Part shown: in pieces, positions 17,005 through 26,887 of the stretch | Numbering within the stretch: the first letter of the stretch is position 1 | How the letters are laid out: the number at the start of each line of letters is the position of its first letter | Source: Fontibacillus panacisegetis | GTDB taxonomy: Bacteria; Bacillota; Bacilli; Paenibacillales; Paenibacillaceae | Direction of reading: 5' to 3' | NCBI RefSeq assembly: GCF_900102215.1 | Contig: NZ_FNBG01000003.1 | Location: forward strand, 124,001 to 188,000 | Length of the DNA stretch: 64,000 nt | Made by a program: the position numbers and the translations under genes | Notes under the pieces: generated by a model | What the model saw: only the letters and a program-made list of their open reading frames with translations | What the model was told of the DNA's origin: nothing | Database searches by the model: none

Positions 17005-18954
17005 TCACATTACCCGTTTAAACAATTTTTCCAAATCATAAGCTGAAAAAGAAATTACAATCGGCCGACCATGCGGACAAGTATATGGCTGCTTGCAAGC
17101 ACCGAGTCTCTGAATTAACGTATTTGCCTCTTCTGGCGTTATTTTCTGATTAGCCTTTATCGATGCTTTACAAGAAACAAGTATGGATGATTTTTCTCTT
17201 AGCTTCGCCAGATCAATACTGCGTTCATTGAGAACCCATTCGGCCATTTCTTCAATGATGGCTGTCTCTTCACCGGATGGAAACCAATACGGATGTGAGA
17301 CCACACGGAATGTTCCGCCTCCGAAGTGTTCCAAAATAACCCCGGCTTGTTCGAACCAATGAAGCCGTTCTTTAATTTTTTCACTCTCAGCAGAGGTAAA
17401 CTCAAGAGTAATCGGAATAAGCAGCTCTTGGGAAGCGTCAGCAGGGTGACCAAATTTTTCGAAATAATATTCATAGTTGACTCTCTCATGGGCCGCATGC
17501 TGATCGATTAAATACAAACCCTCTTCATTTTGGGCAATTAGATAAGTGCCATGATGCTGACCGATCAGTGATAGTTCAGGAAAAGCCGGAATTTCAGGTT
17601 TTTGCTCTGGTGAAGAATATAATGCTTCAGGAATCTGTACTTTAGCATTATACGAATTACTGTTGTTCAGTTTGCCTGAAGCACCTGATACTGGGGGGAC
17701 AGCAGTCCCACCGGTATATCTTGCTCTGTCACCGGTAGATACTTGCTCACGCACTGTAAAACCGCTGTTAGGAACGTTTTTTTTAGTAGTGTCCCGGTTA
17801 CTGCTATATCCCCCTTGAGGGCTGTTTATTTCAGTCTGAGAAGGAGCCTGAGATTGTTTGTATTGTATATTCTCATTTCGCTGCGATTGGAAGTGGAACT
17901 GCTCTTGAATGACAGACTTGGATTCTCCTCTTCCAATATTTTGCTTCACCACTTGAGGAATGAGAACTTGTTCGGAAAGTAAACGGCGAATACTATCCTC
18001 TACAAAAGCATTAAGCTCAGCTTCTTTGCTGAAACGGACCTCAAGCTTGGCTGGATGAACGTTAACATCAACCAATGAAGGATGCATGTCGAGCATCAAC
18101 ACAACAAGCGGGTAACGATTAATTGGAAGCAGCGTATGGTAAGCTCTTAAAATAGCTTGATGAAGACCCTGATTTCGAATGTAACGGCCGTTAACAATCG
18201 TAGACATTCCTCCGCGATTTGAGCGAGTCAGTTCAGGCAATCCAATATATCCTGATATTATATAATCCAGGTTTTCTGAAGAAATGCTGACCATTTTTTT
18301 TGACGTATTTATGCCATAAATGGATGCAATCACCTGAAGCATATCTCCGCCGCCTTGACTTTGGAGCAATGTATTTCCATTATGACGCAAAATAAAAGCT
18401 ATTTCCGGATGGGCCAGAGCCTGCCTGTACATCACGTCTGATACATGACCGAGCTCGGTCTGAATCGTCTTCATATACTTAAGCCTTGCCGGAGTATTAT
18501 AAAACAATTCCTTGATCGTGATATCAGTACCTTTAGGGGCTGCTGTCTGCTCATTTTCTTTTAATGTGCCGCCTTCTATAACGACAGCCTGACCTAGTCC
18601 CGTATCATTGTTGCTTGAGAGTAGCCGAACCTTGGACACTGCCGCTATACTCGGTAATGCCTCTCCACGGAAGCCAAGACTGCGTATTTGAAACAAATCA
18701 CGGCCGGAGAGCAGTTTACTTGTAGCATGTCGGTAAAAAGCTGCCTCACAATCCTCCGGATCAATGCCGCTGCCATTATCAACAACTCGAATGAGTTCAA
18801 GTCCGCCTTCTTCAATCAAAACTTCGATTTTCGTCGCTCCGGCATCAATCGCGTTCTCTACTAACTCTTTGACAACGGATGAAGGGCGTTCTACAACCTC
18901 ACCTGCGGCAATCTGATTCGCGATATGTTCATCAAGCACTACAATTTTACCCAC
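17005..18954 (-). CDS. mutL: DNA mismatch repair endonuclease MutL
   Basis: A 649-residue mismatch repair protein. The GHKL ATPase has ELVENAIDAGATKIEV near residue 35, DNGSGI near 60 and GFRGEALPSI near 90. The C-terminal endonuclease carries DQHAAHERVNYE, SCKASIKANQK and CPHGRP, the Zn/Mn nuclease marks of MutL from bacteria lacking MutH. A Ser/Gln-rich linker joins the two. GTG 18954 is preferred, with GGAGGG seven bases upstream. mutS lies 31 bp upstream of the track start in the same direction, forming mutSL. Confidence 0.97.
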   Translation of the reverse strand: MGKIVVLDEHIANQIAAGEVVERPSSVVKELVENAIDAGATKIEVLIEEGGLELIRVVDNGSGIDPEDCEAAFYRHATSKLLSGRDLFQIRSLGFRGEALPSIAAVSKVRLLSSNNDTGLGQAVVIEGGTLKENEQTAAPKGTDITIKELFYNTPARLKYMKTIQTELGHVSDVMYRQALAHPEIAFILRHNGNTLLQSQGGGDMLQVIASIYGINTSKKMVSISSENLDYIISGYIGLPELTRSNRGGMSTIVNGRYIRNQGLHQAILRAYHTLLPINRYPLVVLMLDMHPSLVDVNVHPAKLEVRFSKEAELNAFVEDSIRRLLSEQVLIPQVVKQNIGRGESKSVIQEQFHFQSQRNENIQYKQSQAPSQTEINSPQGGYSSNRDTTKKNVPNSGFTVREQVSTGDRARYTGGTAVPPVSGASGKLNNSNSYNAKVQIPEALYSSPEQKPEIPAFPELSLIGQHHGTYLIAQNEEGLYLIDQHAAHERVNYEYYFEKFGHPADASQELLIPITLEFTSAESEKIKERLHWFEQAGVILEHFGGGTFRVVSHPYWFPSGEETAIIEEMAEWVLNERSIDLAKLREKSSILVSCKASIKANQKITPEEANTLIQRLGACKQPYTCPHGRPIVISFSAYDLEKLFKRVM

Positions 18955-19009
18955 TGCTTGTCCCTCCTTGCATAACATCCTTGATCACGAATAATTACTG
19001 ATAATAAAC

Positions 19010-21688
19010 CTATAGATGTCTCGATTTTGCTTTCATTTCATTAATTAATTGCATGGCCTGAAGCGGGGTCATATTCATCAAATCAGCATCTTTAACCATG
19101 TTAACTATTTCTCTTAAAACATGATCCTCAGAGCTGCCCGAAGCTTTTCCTCCGCTTTTTTTAGCCGGTAGCTCATCTCCAAAGATGGATAACTGAACAA
19201 CCTCGTTACGATTAGACTTTTCTGTGCGAACTTCTGTAGGTATGCTGCCCTGATCCGTAGCTGCTGTCTCCACTGAACCCGTTCTTTGCGTCGCTGCAGC
19301 GGCTTGCTCGAATCCTTGAAGCAGACCATAAGCTCTATCTATTATATCACCAGGAAGTCCAGCCAGCCGGGCACAATAAATACCGTAGCTGCTATCTGCA
19401 GCTCCTGGAATCAGCTTGCGCAGAAAGTGTACCTTTTCGCCACTCTCCTGTACAGCCATGCAATAATTTCTAAGTCCTGGAAGACTGCTCTCCAAATGCG
19501 CCAGTTCATGAAAATGCGTCGAGACAAGCGCCTTGCAGCCAATATGATGATATACATACTCAATAACAGCCTGAGCGATTGCCATACCTTCGCTAGTAGA
19601 AGTTCCGCGCCCCAGCTCATCAATGATGATCAGGCTTCGAGACGTTGCTTTTTCAGTCATGACCTGAATATCAGCCATTTCGACCATAAAGGTGCTTTGA
19701 CCACCGATCAGATCATCCGCTGCCCCAATCCGGGTAAATATACGGTCAATCATCGGAACCTCAGCTTGGGCTGCAGGTACGAAGCTACCCATTTGCGCCA
19801 AAATAGAGATGAGCGCTACTTGTCTCATATAAGTGCTTTTTCCTGCCATATTGGGACCGGTAATAAGCAAAATGCTAGCTTCTTCTTTGCTCAGGTGTGT
19901 TCCGTTGGAAATAAACGCGGAATCATTCATCACCGACTCTACAACCGGATGTCTGCCCTGGTCGACTACTAAATCAAATCCGTCCGTTAGAACTGGCTTC
20001 ACGAATCCACTATCCGCTGCGACAGCAGATAACGAGCGGTACACGTCGATCTCGGCAATCTGCTCCGCCAGACGCTGCAATCTGGAGATCTCTGCAGCTA
20101 TAGACACACGCAGCTCGTTAAAGAGGGCAAATTCAAGGTCAACCATCTGCTCTTCTGCTTCCAGAATTAGCGTCTCTTTCTCCTTTAGCTCCGGAGTAAC
20201 AAAACGTTCTGCGTTCGCCAGCGTTTGCTTGCGTTCATATCGTCCTTCAGGCAGAGTCGATAAATTCGACTTGGTCACCTCGATGTAATACCCAAACACC
20301 TTGTTATAGCCGATTTTTAGCGACTTGATTCCAGTAGCCTGGCGTTCAGCGGCTTCCAGCTCGGCAATCCAGCGTTTTCCGTTAACTCCTGCTTCCCGAA
20401 GCACATCCAGTTTTTCATGGAATCCATTCTTAATAATCCCTCCATCTCTCACAGAGACAGGCGGCTCGTCAGCAATTGCACGATCGATTAAATCCGCCAG
20501 ATCATCGCAAGCGTCCATTCCTTCCGCAATGAAGCGTAGAGTAGACGATGAGGAGGCTTTGCAGGCCTCGATGATAGCAGGCGCTTGACGAATCGATGTC
20601 TTGAGTGCATTCATATCTCGTCCATTTGCGTTACCATATGCAATCCGTCCAGTAAGACGTTCGAGATCATAAATATTTTGCAATAGTCCTTTCAGATCTT
20701 CACGTAAAATAAAATCACGATGCAGCGATTCAACTGCCTCAAGACGTTGTTCAATTCGATTTTTCTGCAAAAGAGGCTTGTCTATCCAACGGCGCAATAA
20801 TCTAGCACCCATGGAAGTCTCTGTTCGATCCAGAAGCGATAATAAAGAGCCTTTCTTTGAGCGCTCACGAACCGTTTCAACCAATTCCAGGTTGCGACGT
20901 GTGAAAGGATCAAGAATCATATATTGCTCTGGCTCATACGTGGAAATTTTCGTTAATTGTCCCAGCGAGCGTTTTTGAGTCTCGCTGAGATATCCAACTA
21001 ATAGTGAAATACACTGTTGACGCTCAGGCTCCAGTCTGATCCAAGCCGATTCACCAAACTGTTTGCGGGCGATCTCTTCCTTCTCCTTATCCCAAGCGGT
21101 ATAGACAACGGGTTTGCCTATAGATGACGACTGTTCAGAGATCCAATTCAATAAAATCTCGTCACCGATCATTTCAGATGGATCATAAAGAGCCACTTCA
21201 TCCCGAAGCCATTTGTTGTTCGACGGGGATGAAGTAACGTACAGCTCCCCTGTCGATAAGTCGCAGGTCGCTACTGCCTTAACACCTTCACGTTCAGTCA
21301 GGCACAAAATATAGTTGTTCGATACTTCACCGACAACCTTGCCTTCCATAACCGTACCCGGTGTGACAACACGAACAATTTCGCGTCGAACTACGCCTTT
21401 TGCAGCCGCAGGGTCCTCCACCTGTTCGCAAATCGCAACCTTGTACCCTTTTTCGATTAAACGATAAATATAGTTGTCTGCCGAATGATAGGGCACGCCG
21501 CACATCGGGATTTTTTCTTCGACGCCGCCCTCTCTTCCAGTCAGCGTAATCTCCAGCTCCTTAGAAGCTAAAATTGCATCATCAAAAAACATCTCATAAA
21601 AATCACCCAATCGAAAAAACAGAAAGGCGTCCTTCGCTTGGGCTTTCACACTCAAATATTGTTGAATCATCGGCGTATAGGTAGCCAT
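19010..21688 (-). CDS. mutS: DNA mismatch recognition protein MutS
   Basis: An 892-residue mismatch sensor. The mismatch-reading F-x-E is in FRLGDFYEMFF near residue 31. The ATPase has ITGPNMAGKSTYMRQ near 610, DELGRGTSTSEG near 690 and THFHELAHLE. The C-terminal tail after the ATPase contains VQLSIFGDEL, which resembles the beta-clamp-binding region of Bacillus MutS, and LMNMTPLQAMQLINEM as the tetramerisation helix. ATG 21688 fits GGAGG spacing. It heads the mutS-mutL unit. Confidence 0.97.
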   Translation of the reverse strand: MATYTPMIQQYLSVKAQAKDAFLFFRLGDFYEMFFDDAILASKELEITLTGREGGVEEKIPMCGVPYHSADNYIYRLIEKGYKVAICEQVEDPAAAKGVVRREIVRVVTPGTVMEGKVVGEVSNNYILCLTEREGVKAVATCDLSTGELYVTSSPSNNKWLRDEVALYDPSEMIGDEILLNWISEQSSSIGKPVVYTAWDKEKEEIARKQFGESAWIRLEPERQQCISLLVGYLSETQKRSLGQLTKISTYEPEQYMILDPFTRRNLELVETVRERSKKGSLLSLLDRTETSMGARLLRRWIDKPLLQKNRIEQRLEAVESLHRDFILREDLKGLLQNIYDLERLTGRIAYGNANGRDMNALKTSIRQAPAIIEACKASSSSTLRFIAEGMDACDDLADLIDRAIADEPPVSVRDGGIIKNGFHEKLDVLREAGVNGKRWIAELEAAERQATGIKSLKIGYNKVFGYYIEVTKSNLSTLPEGRYERKQTLANAERFVTPELKEKETLILEAEEQMVDLEFALFNELRVSIAAEISRLQRLAEQIAEIDVYRSLSAVAADSGFVKPVLTDGFDLVVDQGRHPVVESVMNDSAFISNGTHLSKEEASILLITGPNMAGKSTYMRQVALISILAQMGSFVPAAQAEVPMIDRIFTRIGAADDLIGGQSTFMVEMADIQVMTEKATSRSLIIIDELGRGTSTSEGMAIAQAVIEYVYHHIGCKALVSTHFHELAHLESSLPGLRNYCMAVQESGEKVHFLRKLIPGAADSSYGIYCARLAGLPGDIIDRAYGLLQGFEQAAAATQRTGSVETAATDQGSIPTEVRTEKSNRNEVVQLSIFGDELPAKKSGGKASGSSEDHVLREIVNMVKDADLMNMTPLQAMQLINEMKAKSRHL

Positions 21689-21745
21689 GAGTAACCTCCA
21701 AGTAACCATTCATAGATCTCTATTATACCAGAAAGGGTAGGAGGC

Positions 21746-23209
21746 TTACGAGCGATTTTGTATTTTCCATAGTCTTCGGATATCCGCAGATTCATCCCAG
21801 GTTTGGCCGGATAGAACTGCTTCAAGAAAAGGTGAAATGTAGTTCTCGTAGCGATGATAGGTAGTCGCAGAAGTAATATCGTTAATTAATGGCGGCAAAG
21901 CGTAGCGCAACATTTTTTGGTCACCAGTATAGAACGCTTGATATATTTCATCTCTGTGTAGAGGTCGAAGCGACAATTCCCCCACATTCTCCACTATTAG
22001 TCTGGCTAATGCGACTACACCTTTTGTAACAAGAGGGGATACCAAGAAGCTCGGCAGGGTGCGATATTCAAAGCCTCCATATCCTTGTTCACGAAAATCA
22101 CCGAGATTACCGTACAATGGACGACGGCGAAAGCTGCCTGGGTCCTCGATAGCTGCAACAGGTAAAGCCAAATAATTATCCAAAGCTCTAAGCAGCTCGC
22201 CAGTCAGTGGAACTCCGCTAAAATGAACGTGTCCTCCTAATGGGAAACCACGTTGTGGCATCCCCCCGGCCTGCCATAACAGTCCGTTATCTGGTATGGC
22301 GCGTTGCGCCGACCTGAAGGCATGGAGCAAATGGAGCACTACTTCACTCGGTTCACGCCCTGGAGCCGGTCGCAATTCCGCCAGTGGATACAGTTTCCTG
22401 CCCCTGTAACGTAATACATCACATCCTGCCTCGCCCTGCCGATTCAAATATCGCGAGGCAGGAACAACCTTCCGATTACCGTGGTCAAACAGCAGAAATT
22501 CCGGGTCCATTCCGAGCAAAATTTCCGGCTTAACCACTGAAAATGTATGCAATTCATCAAGCAGGCTGCTCATAGCCTGAGCAAATAATGGAACCACGCT
22601 GTCATCCCGAGCATCCGGAGTGACATGAATTTCTTCAACGATAAATCTACCTTCCTCCCCAGCGTTAATGAGAACCTCCCCCAGATCAAGTCCCAGCGCG
22701 TACAGCGTCTTCACTGCTGTTCTCTCAAGGCGTTTCCATAATGGCGATTGCCGATCCGGCTGTTGTTCATGCATCGAGCTCATTTTGCCGCCTGTACGTA
22801 AGGGAACCGCTCTTAACGCTTTTAGATGAAAAACGCTCACTTTATATCTCCGAAAATATGCTGCCTTATTTTTTGCCCATGCTTGATCAGGTTGTTGGTT
22901 ATTGGTGTTATGATAAATTCCTGCTAATTCAAGTCTTTGCTTTATTGATTTTACCGACATGCCCTTATACTGCGTTAGTTCCGAGTTCATGATCCAATTT
23001 CTGGTTTCTGCATCTTCCCTGTGCAGGGGTGCACCAATCTCAATCCACTCTATAGCGTTACTTTGAAGATTATCTTGCTGTTTTAACGCTCCAGATCGCT
23101 GAATAACGCGATACGTCCCTCCAATGGTTTCCAGACAACGAAGAAGACGACTTCTAAAGCTTCCTTGCTCAACCTGTATTTTCAAGACATGGTTAGTCAT
23201 TTGCGCCAT
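21746..23209 (-). CDS. Putative amidoligase (COOH-NH2 ligase type 2, glutamine-synthetase-like fold)
   Basis: A 487-residue protein. From about residue 230 it carries the pattern of the PF14395 amidoligase group: LGMDPEFLLFDH, AELRPAPGREPSE, GGHVHFSGV, RRPLYGNLGDFREQ and GFEYRTLPSFLVS. These are the metal- and ATP-binding blocks of a glutamine-synthetase-like fold that joins a carboxylate to an amine. The first 220 residues are a separate, poorly conserved domain. Family chemistry is known only in general; substrate unknown. ATG 23209 has AGGAGGG upstream. It lies between cotE and mutS, separated from cotE by a terminator, so a spore-coat role is a guess from position. Confidence 0.78.
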   Translation of the reverse strand: MAQMTNHVLKIQVEQGSFRSRLLRCLETIGGTYRVIQRSGALKQQDNLQSNAIEWIEIGAPLHREDAETRNWIMNSELTQYKGMSVKSIKQRLELAGIYHNTNNQQPDQAWAKNKAAYFRRYKVSVFHLKALRAVPLRTGGKMSSMHEQQPDRQSPLWKRLERTAVKTLYALGLDLGEVLINAGEEGRFIVEEIHVTPDARDDSVVPLFAQAMSSLLDELHTFSVVKPEILLGMDPEFLLFDHGNRKVVPASRYLNRQGEAGCDVLRYRGRKLYPLAELRPAPGREPSEVVLHLLHAFRSAQRAIPDNGLLWQAGGMPQRGFPLGGHVHFSGVPLTGELLRALDNYLALPVAAIEDPGSFRRRPLYGNLGDFREQGYGGFEYRTLPSFLVSPLVTKGVVALARLIVENVGELSLRPLHRDEIYQAFYTGDQKMLRYALPPLINDITSATTYHRYENYISPFLEAVLSGQTWDESADIRRLWKIQNRS

Positions 23210-23263
23210 AAGCCCACCCTCCTGATCGGTGAGAAGCATAAATAATTAGCCCATTTTTGCTTA

Positions 23264-23291
23264 AATAAACAAAAAGAGGGCAGCCGCCCTC
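23264..23291 (-). terminator. Rho-independent terminator after cotE
   Basis: GAGGGC and GCCCTC form a six-base GC stem with a four-base loop (23276-23291), followed on the minus strand by TTTTTGTTTATT. Confidence 0.85.
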
Positions 23292-23375
23292 GACGACGAC
23301 GCCCCTGCCGCATATGGTAGACTATAATCCATTACAAAACTGCAACGGGATACCTGCTACGTGTTGTTCAGCCTC

Positions 23376-23918
23376 TTACAGTTCGTCGTCGAGGAGATCA
23401 GGATCTAAATCTTCATAATCACCGTCATCTGAACCGAAGTCGAAGTCCTTATCTTCGTCGCCCCCAGGCGCTACCAAGACGTTAAGCTTCGTTTCAGCTA
23501 CCAGTTCAACGGCGAATTCCCGTTCCACACGAATGATGACGCGTCCATCCCCTGACACGCTAGCTTCAACGGTGCTTGGTTCCTGCGTTGCCTCCGCAGT
23601 GACTTCAACCGTTGAAGCGCGGTGTTTGGAATCAAGATAGCTAAGCGGCACATTTTCTACATAGGAAACCGTTTCTTTAGCAACCTCGGTCTGCGAGTTT
23701 TTGTCGTAGGAATACCAGATGTTGATATCGTAAGTACCAATAACTTCAATTCCGTCACCGGCTGCTACCGCTTCATACTGGTGGTTAATAATCCAGGCCC
23801 CCAGAATGCTTGTCGGCTTGTGAGGCGGAGTCACGGTATGTGTTACGGTAGAGAACTTACGACCTTTTCCGCAGATCGCTTTCGTGATGATCTCTCTACT
23901 TTGATATTTCGATGACAT
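23376..23918 (-). CDS. cotE: Outer spore coat morphogenetic protein CotE
   Basis: A 180-residue coat protein. It opens with YQSREIITKAICGKGRKFS, then KPTSILGAWIINHQYEA and GTYDINIWYSYDKNSQTEV, matching Bacillus CotE closely. The C-terminal 25 residues are almost all Asp/Glu, again as in CotE. It directs outer-coat assembly on the forespore. ATG 23918 follows GGAGGAGG; the upstream codons in the same frame lie inside that site. It lies close to mutSL as in Bacillus. Confidence 0.96.
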   Translation of the reverse strand: MSSKYQSREIITKAICGKGRKFSTVTHTVTPPHKPTSILGAWIINHQYEAVAAGDGIEVIGTYDINIWYSYDKNSQTEVAKETVSYVENVPLSYLDSKHRASTVEVTAEATQEPSTVEASVSGDGRVIIRVEREFAVELVAETKLNVLVAPGGDEDKDFDFGSDDGDYEDLDPDLLDDEL

Positions 23919-23992
23919 GATTAGAACCTCCTCCATACATCGTTCAATACATGTGTATGCAGGGCATTCGTCTAGGGTGACAACTATTTTAT

Positions 23993-24061
23993 GAGGTTGT
24001 TCAAAAAGTCAGATTTTGATCACGTTCTCGGTGCTGAAAATCGCACTTTTTATCTAACCTC
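23993..24061. repeat. Imperfect inverted repeat after the ArAE gene (terminator-like, possibly a dispersed repeat)
   Basis: GAGGTT at 23993 and AACCTC at 24056 are the ends of a long hairpin. Inner arms AAAAAGTCAGATTTT and AAAATCGCACTTTTT pair with two mismatches. One end includes the stop codon of the transporter gene, so it may act as its terminator. The shape also resembles the short palindromic repeats frequent between Paenibacillus genes. Confidence 0.5.
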
Positions 24062-25025
24062 GTCCAAGCTTCCAGCGTTTGTTAAGTGTTGCAGGAGCCT
24101 TGTCCTTTTTCGCGATATATAGATAGTTGGCCAGTTCGCGGCACAGCTGCAGAATCGCAGATCTTAATTCAAACTCTTCACGAGAGGATGGAAGCTCCAT
24201 CCGCTTGAAATCTTCCTCAAGCTTATGCAGCATGACTTCCGTCTGTCCTGTATATTCCTCGCTAATAACATCCTGGCTAAGTCGATCAAACAGCATCGCT
24301 ACGTGCTCTCCCTGAGGCATACGTTGGTAGACTAATGAGATCAGCTCAAGCATCGTTTCAACACGATCCAGCTGCTCTTTTCGCATGAAAAAATAAACAG
24401 ACCATGTTTCATTGGGAGCGATCATCTGGTTTTCCAAGGCTCTTTGGGCAGAATTCAGTCCCTGATCTACCAGCTTTCCTGCTTGTATCAGTTCTTTTCC
24501 ATCCCACAGATGGTAAGGATCACGAAGCGATTCAGCGATATGATTGAAAATGACCGCTAACAGCCTGTCCACCTTACGGCGGATATCAAGCAATTTATTT
24601 TCCTCTTTTGGCATATAGGCCATATTTACGATCACCGCACTACCAAGCCCGATAATCAAAAGCTCAATTTGCGTAAGCATCACGTCAACACTCAAATGCT
24701 CCCCGCCAAACACCCGAAATACCACGACCGAGCTGGTGACAATGCCTTCTTTGAAATGAGCGCGTGATATTAATGGGAATGCGATTAATATGTATACGGC
24801 TAAAACCCAAATATGAAAACCAAAGACATAAAATAAAAGAAACGCTAGTAACAAACCCAGAATAGAAGCAAAAAATCTGGATGATACGGTCGCAATACTT
24901 CTCTTACGAGTAACATCAACCCCCAGAATCGCCAATAATCCCGCTGAGTTAGCTCCTTCAACTCCTAAAGCATCAGCGATAATAATTGCCATAAGCGCGG
25001 CGATCGCCGTTTTAATTACCCGCAT
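24054..25025 (-). CDS. Aromatic acid exporter family (ArAE/FUSC-like) membrane protein
   Basis: A 323-residue protein. The N-terminal half has four to five membrane helices with the family signature ADALGVEGANSAGLLAILGVDVTRKRS, then SRFFASILGLLLAF and GEHLSVDVMLTQ. The C-terminal half (about 155-323) is a soluble helical domain typical of the DUF939/ArAE_1 group. These proteins are thought to export aromatic carboxylates, but direct evidence in Firmicutes is thin. ATG 25025 was chosen for AGGTGG upstream. Confidence 0.82.
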   Translation of the reverse strand: MRVIKTAIAALMAIIIADALGVEGANSAGLLAILGVDVTRKRSIATVSSRFFASILGLLLAFLLFYVFGFHIWVLAVYILIAFPLISRAHFKEGIVTSSVVVFRVFGGEHLSVDVMLTQIELLIIGLGSAVIVNMAYMPKEENKLLDIRRKVDRLLAVIFNHIAESLRDPYHLWDGKELIQAGKLVDQGLNSAQRALENQMIAPNETWSVYFFMRKEQLDRVETMLELISLVYQRMPQGEHVAMLFDRLSQDVISEEYTGQTEVMLHKLEEDFKRMELPSSREEFELRSAILQLCRELANYLYIAKKDKAPATLNKRWKLGRG

Positions 25026-25145
25026 AAATCCACCTCTGTCTCTAATGATCAGCTTTTCAGAAAATATCTTAAAACACATCGTACTGTATTTCACAGTCAG
25101 GTACAATGAGTTTCTTGTCCGAGCGCAACAAATTTATAGGGAGCG

Positions 25146-25949
25146 TCACCGCTCCCTGATAAGTTTCCGTTCAATATAGACTACCAGCTGATACATAGCA
25201 GTCGCTACAATTGCAATTATGACTAAACTGGATAACACCAGAGTAAAATTGAAAACCTGGAACCCGTAGACGATCAAGTAGCCGAGTCCTATTTTTGCTA
25301 CTAGAAATTCTCCTACAATTACCCCTACCCACGCCATTCCAACATTAACCTTAAGCGTAGATACAATCGTCGGGAAAGAAGCAGGAAATATCGCCTTCAG
25401 AAAAATATCCCGCCTGTTGCCGCCAAAAGTACGAATTACTTTTATATAATTGCGATCTACTTCGTTGAAGCTGTTAAACACCACTAATGTCGTTACGATT
25501 ACAGTAATGGAGAGCGTAGTGATCACAATTGCTGTAAACCCTGCCCCAAACAATACAATAAATATCGGTCCCAACGCGACCTTCGGCATACTGTTAAACA
25601 CAACCATATATGGATCAAGAACCTTGGATAAAAAAGGAGACCACCATATCAGCACAGCAAGCAGAGTTCCTACTAGAGTTCCAAGCAAAAAGCCCACAAC
25701 CGTCTCTCCTACTGTCATCGCCAGATGTGGCCATAACTCTCCGTTCAACGCATCATTAACGATTTGCCTGCCGATTTTGGACGGATAGCTGAAAATGAGA
25801 ACGTCAACCCATCTGAGCCGCCCTGCCAGCTCCCACAGAACTATACAAGCAATAAGAATAGCCAGCTGAGTTGACCAAACAAGCCGGGAGCTTACTTTTT
25901 TATTTTTAGTGTGTTCACGCCACTTCTCATTAATCCACTCGGCATCCAT
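25146..25949 (-). CDS. ABC transporter permease (SsuC/TauC/ThiX type)
   Basis: A 267-residue inner-membrane permease with about six helices starting near residue 27 and the cytoplasmic EAA-like loop FGGNRRDIFLKAIFPASFP near 185. It pairs with the ATPase and NMT1-type binding protein encoded directly upstream. The group imports sulfonates, nitrate, pyrimidines or thiamine precursors; which one is not readable here. ATG 25949 has GGAGG eight bases upstream. The stem-loop GGGAGCG-TGAC-CGCTCCC at the stop codon may help termination. Confidence 0.88.
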   Translation of the reverse strand: MDAEWINEKWREHTKNKKVSSRLVWSTQLAILIACIVLWELAGRLRWVDVLIFSYPSKIGRQIVNDALNGELWPHLAMTVGETVVGFLLGTLVGTLLAVLIWWSPFLSKVLDPYMVVFNSMPKVALGPIFIVLFGAGFTAIVITTLSITVIVTTLVVFNSFNEVDRNYIKVIRTFGGNRRDIFLKAIFPASFPTIVSTLKVNVGMAWVGVIVGEFLVAKIGLGYLIVYGFQVFNFTLVLSSLVIIAIVATAMYQLVVYIERKLIRER

Positions 25950-25971
25950 ATTTTTTCCTCCGGTCAAAGGC

Positions 25972-26859
25972 TCACTCCCCCCTTCCATCCAACGTCTCCA
26001 GATCTCTCCAGATTTCATGGAACAGTTCATTAAACCCTGACTCTTCGCGCGCATAAAACGGCTGAGCTAAACGTATGTTGTCCGGTATATCATATATGGT
26101 TCGAACCTTACCCGGCTTCGCTGCCAGTACAATGACCCGATCACTGACCGCTATCGCTTCAGACAGATCATGAGTCACAAGAATCCCTGTCTTCCCTCTC
26201 TGCCTTAACGTATCAACGACCAAATCCTCAAGCTGCAGCTTGGTTTGATAATCCAAAGCAGAAAAAGGCTCATCGAGCAGCAGTAAATCCGGATTAGTTG
26301 CCAGCGTACGAACAAGCGCTACTCTTTGCCGCATGCCACCCGATAATTGATGAGGATACAGCTCCGTTGTATTCCCCAGCCCCATGCCCTCGAGCAGTTC
26401 AATAACCATCTCGCGGCTGTCGTTATTTAAACGCTTCGTTAGTTCCAGGCCCAATGTAGCATTGCTCAGAATCGTTCTCCATGGGAACAAATAATCCTGC
26501 TGAAGCATATAGCCCACCTCAGGGGATGGCCCATTCACCTTATGACTGTGAACAAGCACCTCTCCCCGAGAAGGGAACATCAGTCCTGCAATGAGAGAGA
26601 GGAGCGTGGTTTTACCGCATCCACTAGGACCAACCAGACTGACCAGTTCACCGGAATGAACATTCAAATTCATCCCCGTCAGAGCCAGCAACACTTCCCT
26701 GTCCGTCACATAGACAAGATCCACGTTTTTCAGTTCAACGACAGGCTTGATATCAGCTTCAATGGCGGTCTTGTATAATTTGCTGGCTTCGTTAAGCTCG
26801 TTCGGATCATTCGGATCATTCGGATCATTCGAATCATTTGGATCGTCGAGCGGCTCCAT
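25972..26859 (-). CDS. ABC transporter ATP-binding protein (SsuB/TauB/ThiZ type)
   Basis: A 295-residue ATPase. Walker A is GPSGCGKTTL, the signature is LSGGMRQRVALVR, Walker B LLLDEPFSALD, and the switch TGILVTHDLSEA. A short N-terminal extension is built from a 9-bp tandem repeat that gives an Asp-Pro-Asn-rich segment before the fold starts at about residue 40. ATG 26859 has GGGAGGGAG upstream. It works with the permease 22 bp downstream and the lipoprotein upstream. Confidence 0.9.
   Translation of the reverse strand: MEPLDDPNDSNDPNDPNDPNELNEASKLYKTAIEADIKPVVELKNVDLVYVTDREVLLALTGMNLNVHSGELVSLVGPSGCGKTTLLSLIAGLMFPSRGEVLVHSHKVNGPSPEVGYMLQQDYLFPWRTILSNATLGLELTKRLNNDSREMVIELLEGMGLGNTTELYPHQLSGGMRQRVALVRTLATNPDLLLLDEPFSALDYQTKLQLEDLVVDTLRQRGKTGILVTHDLSEAIAVSDRVIVLAAKPGKVRTIYDIPDNIRLAQPFYAREESGFNELFHEIWRDLETLDGRGE
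26801..26845 (-). repeat. Five-unit 9-bp coding minisatellite
   Basis: Five 9-base units of the TTCGGATCA type (as read on the plus strand), the first three identical and the last two with one or two changes. They encode the NDP-rich N-terminal spacer of the ATPase, so length changes would stay in frame. Confidence 0.85.
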
Positions 26860-26887
26860 TTCTTCACGCTCCCTCCCGCGATCTATA

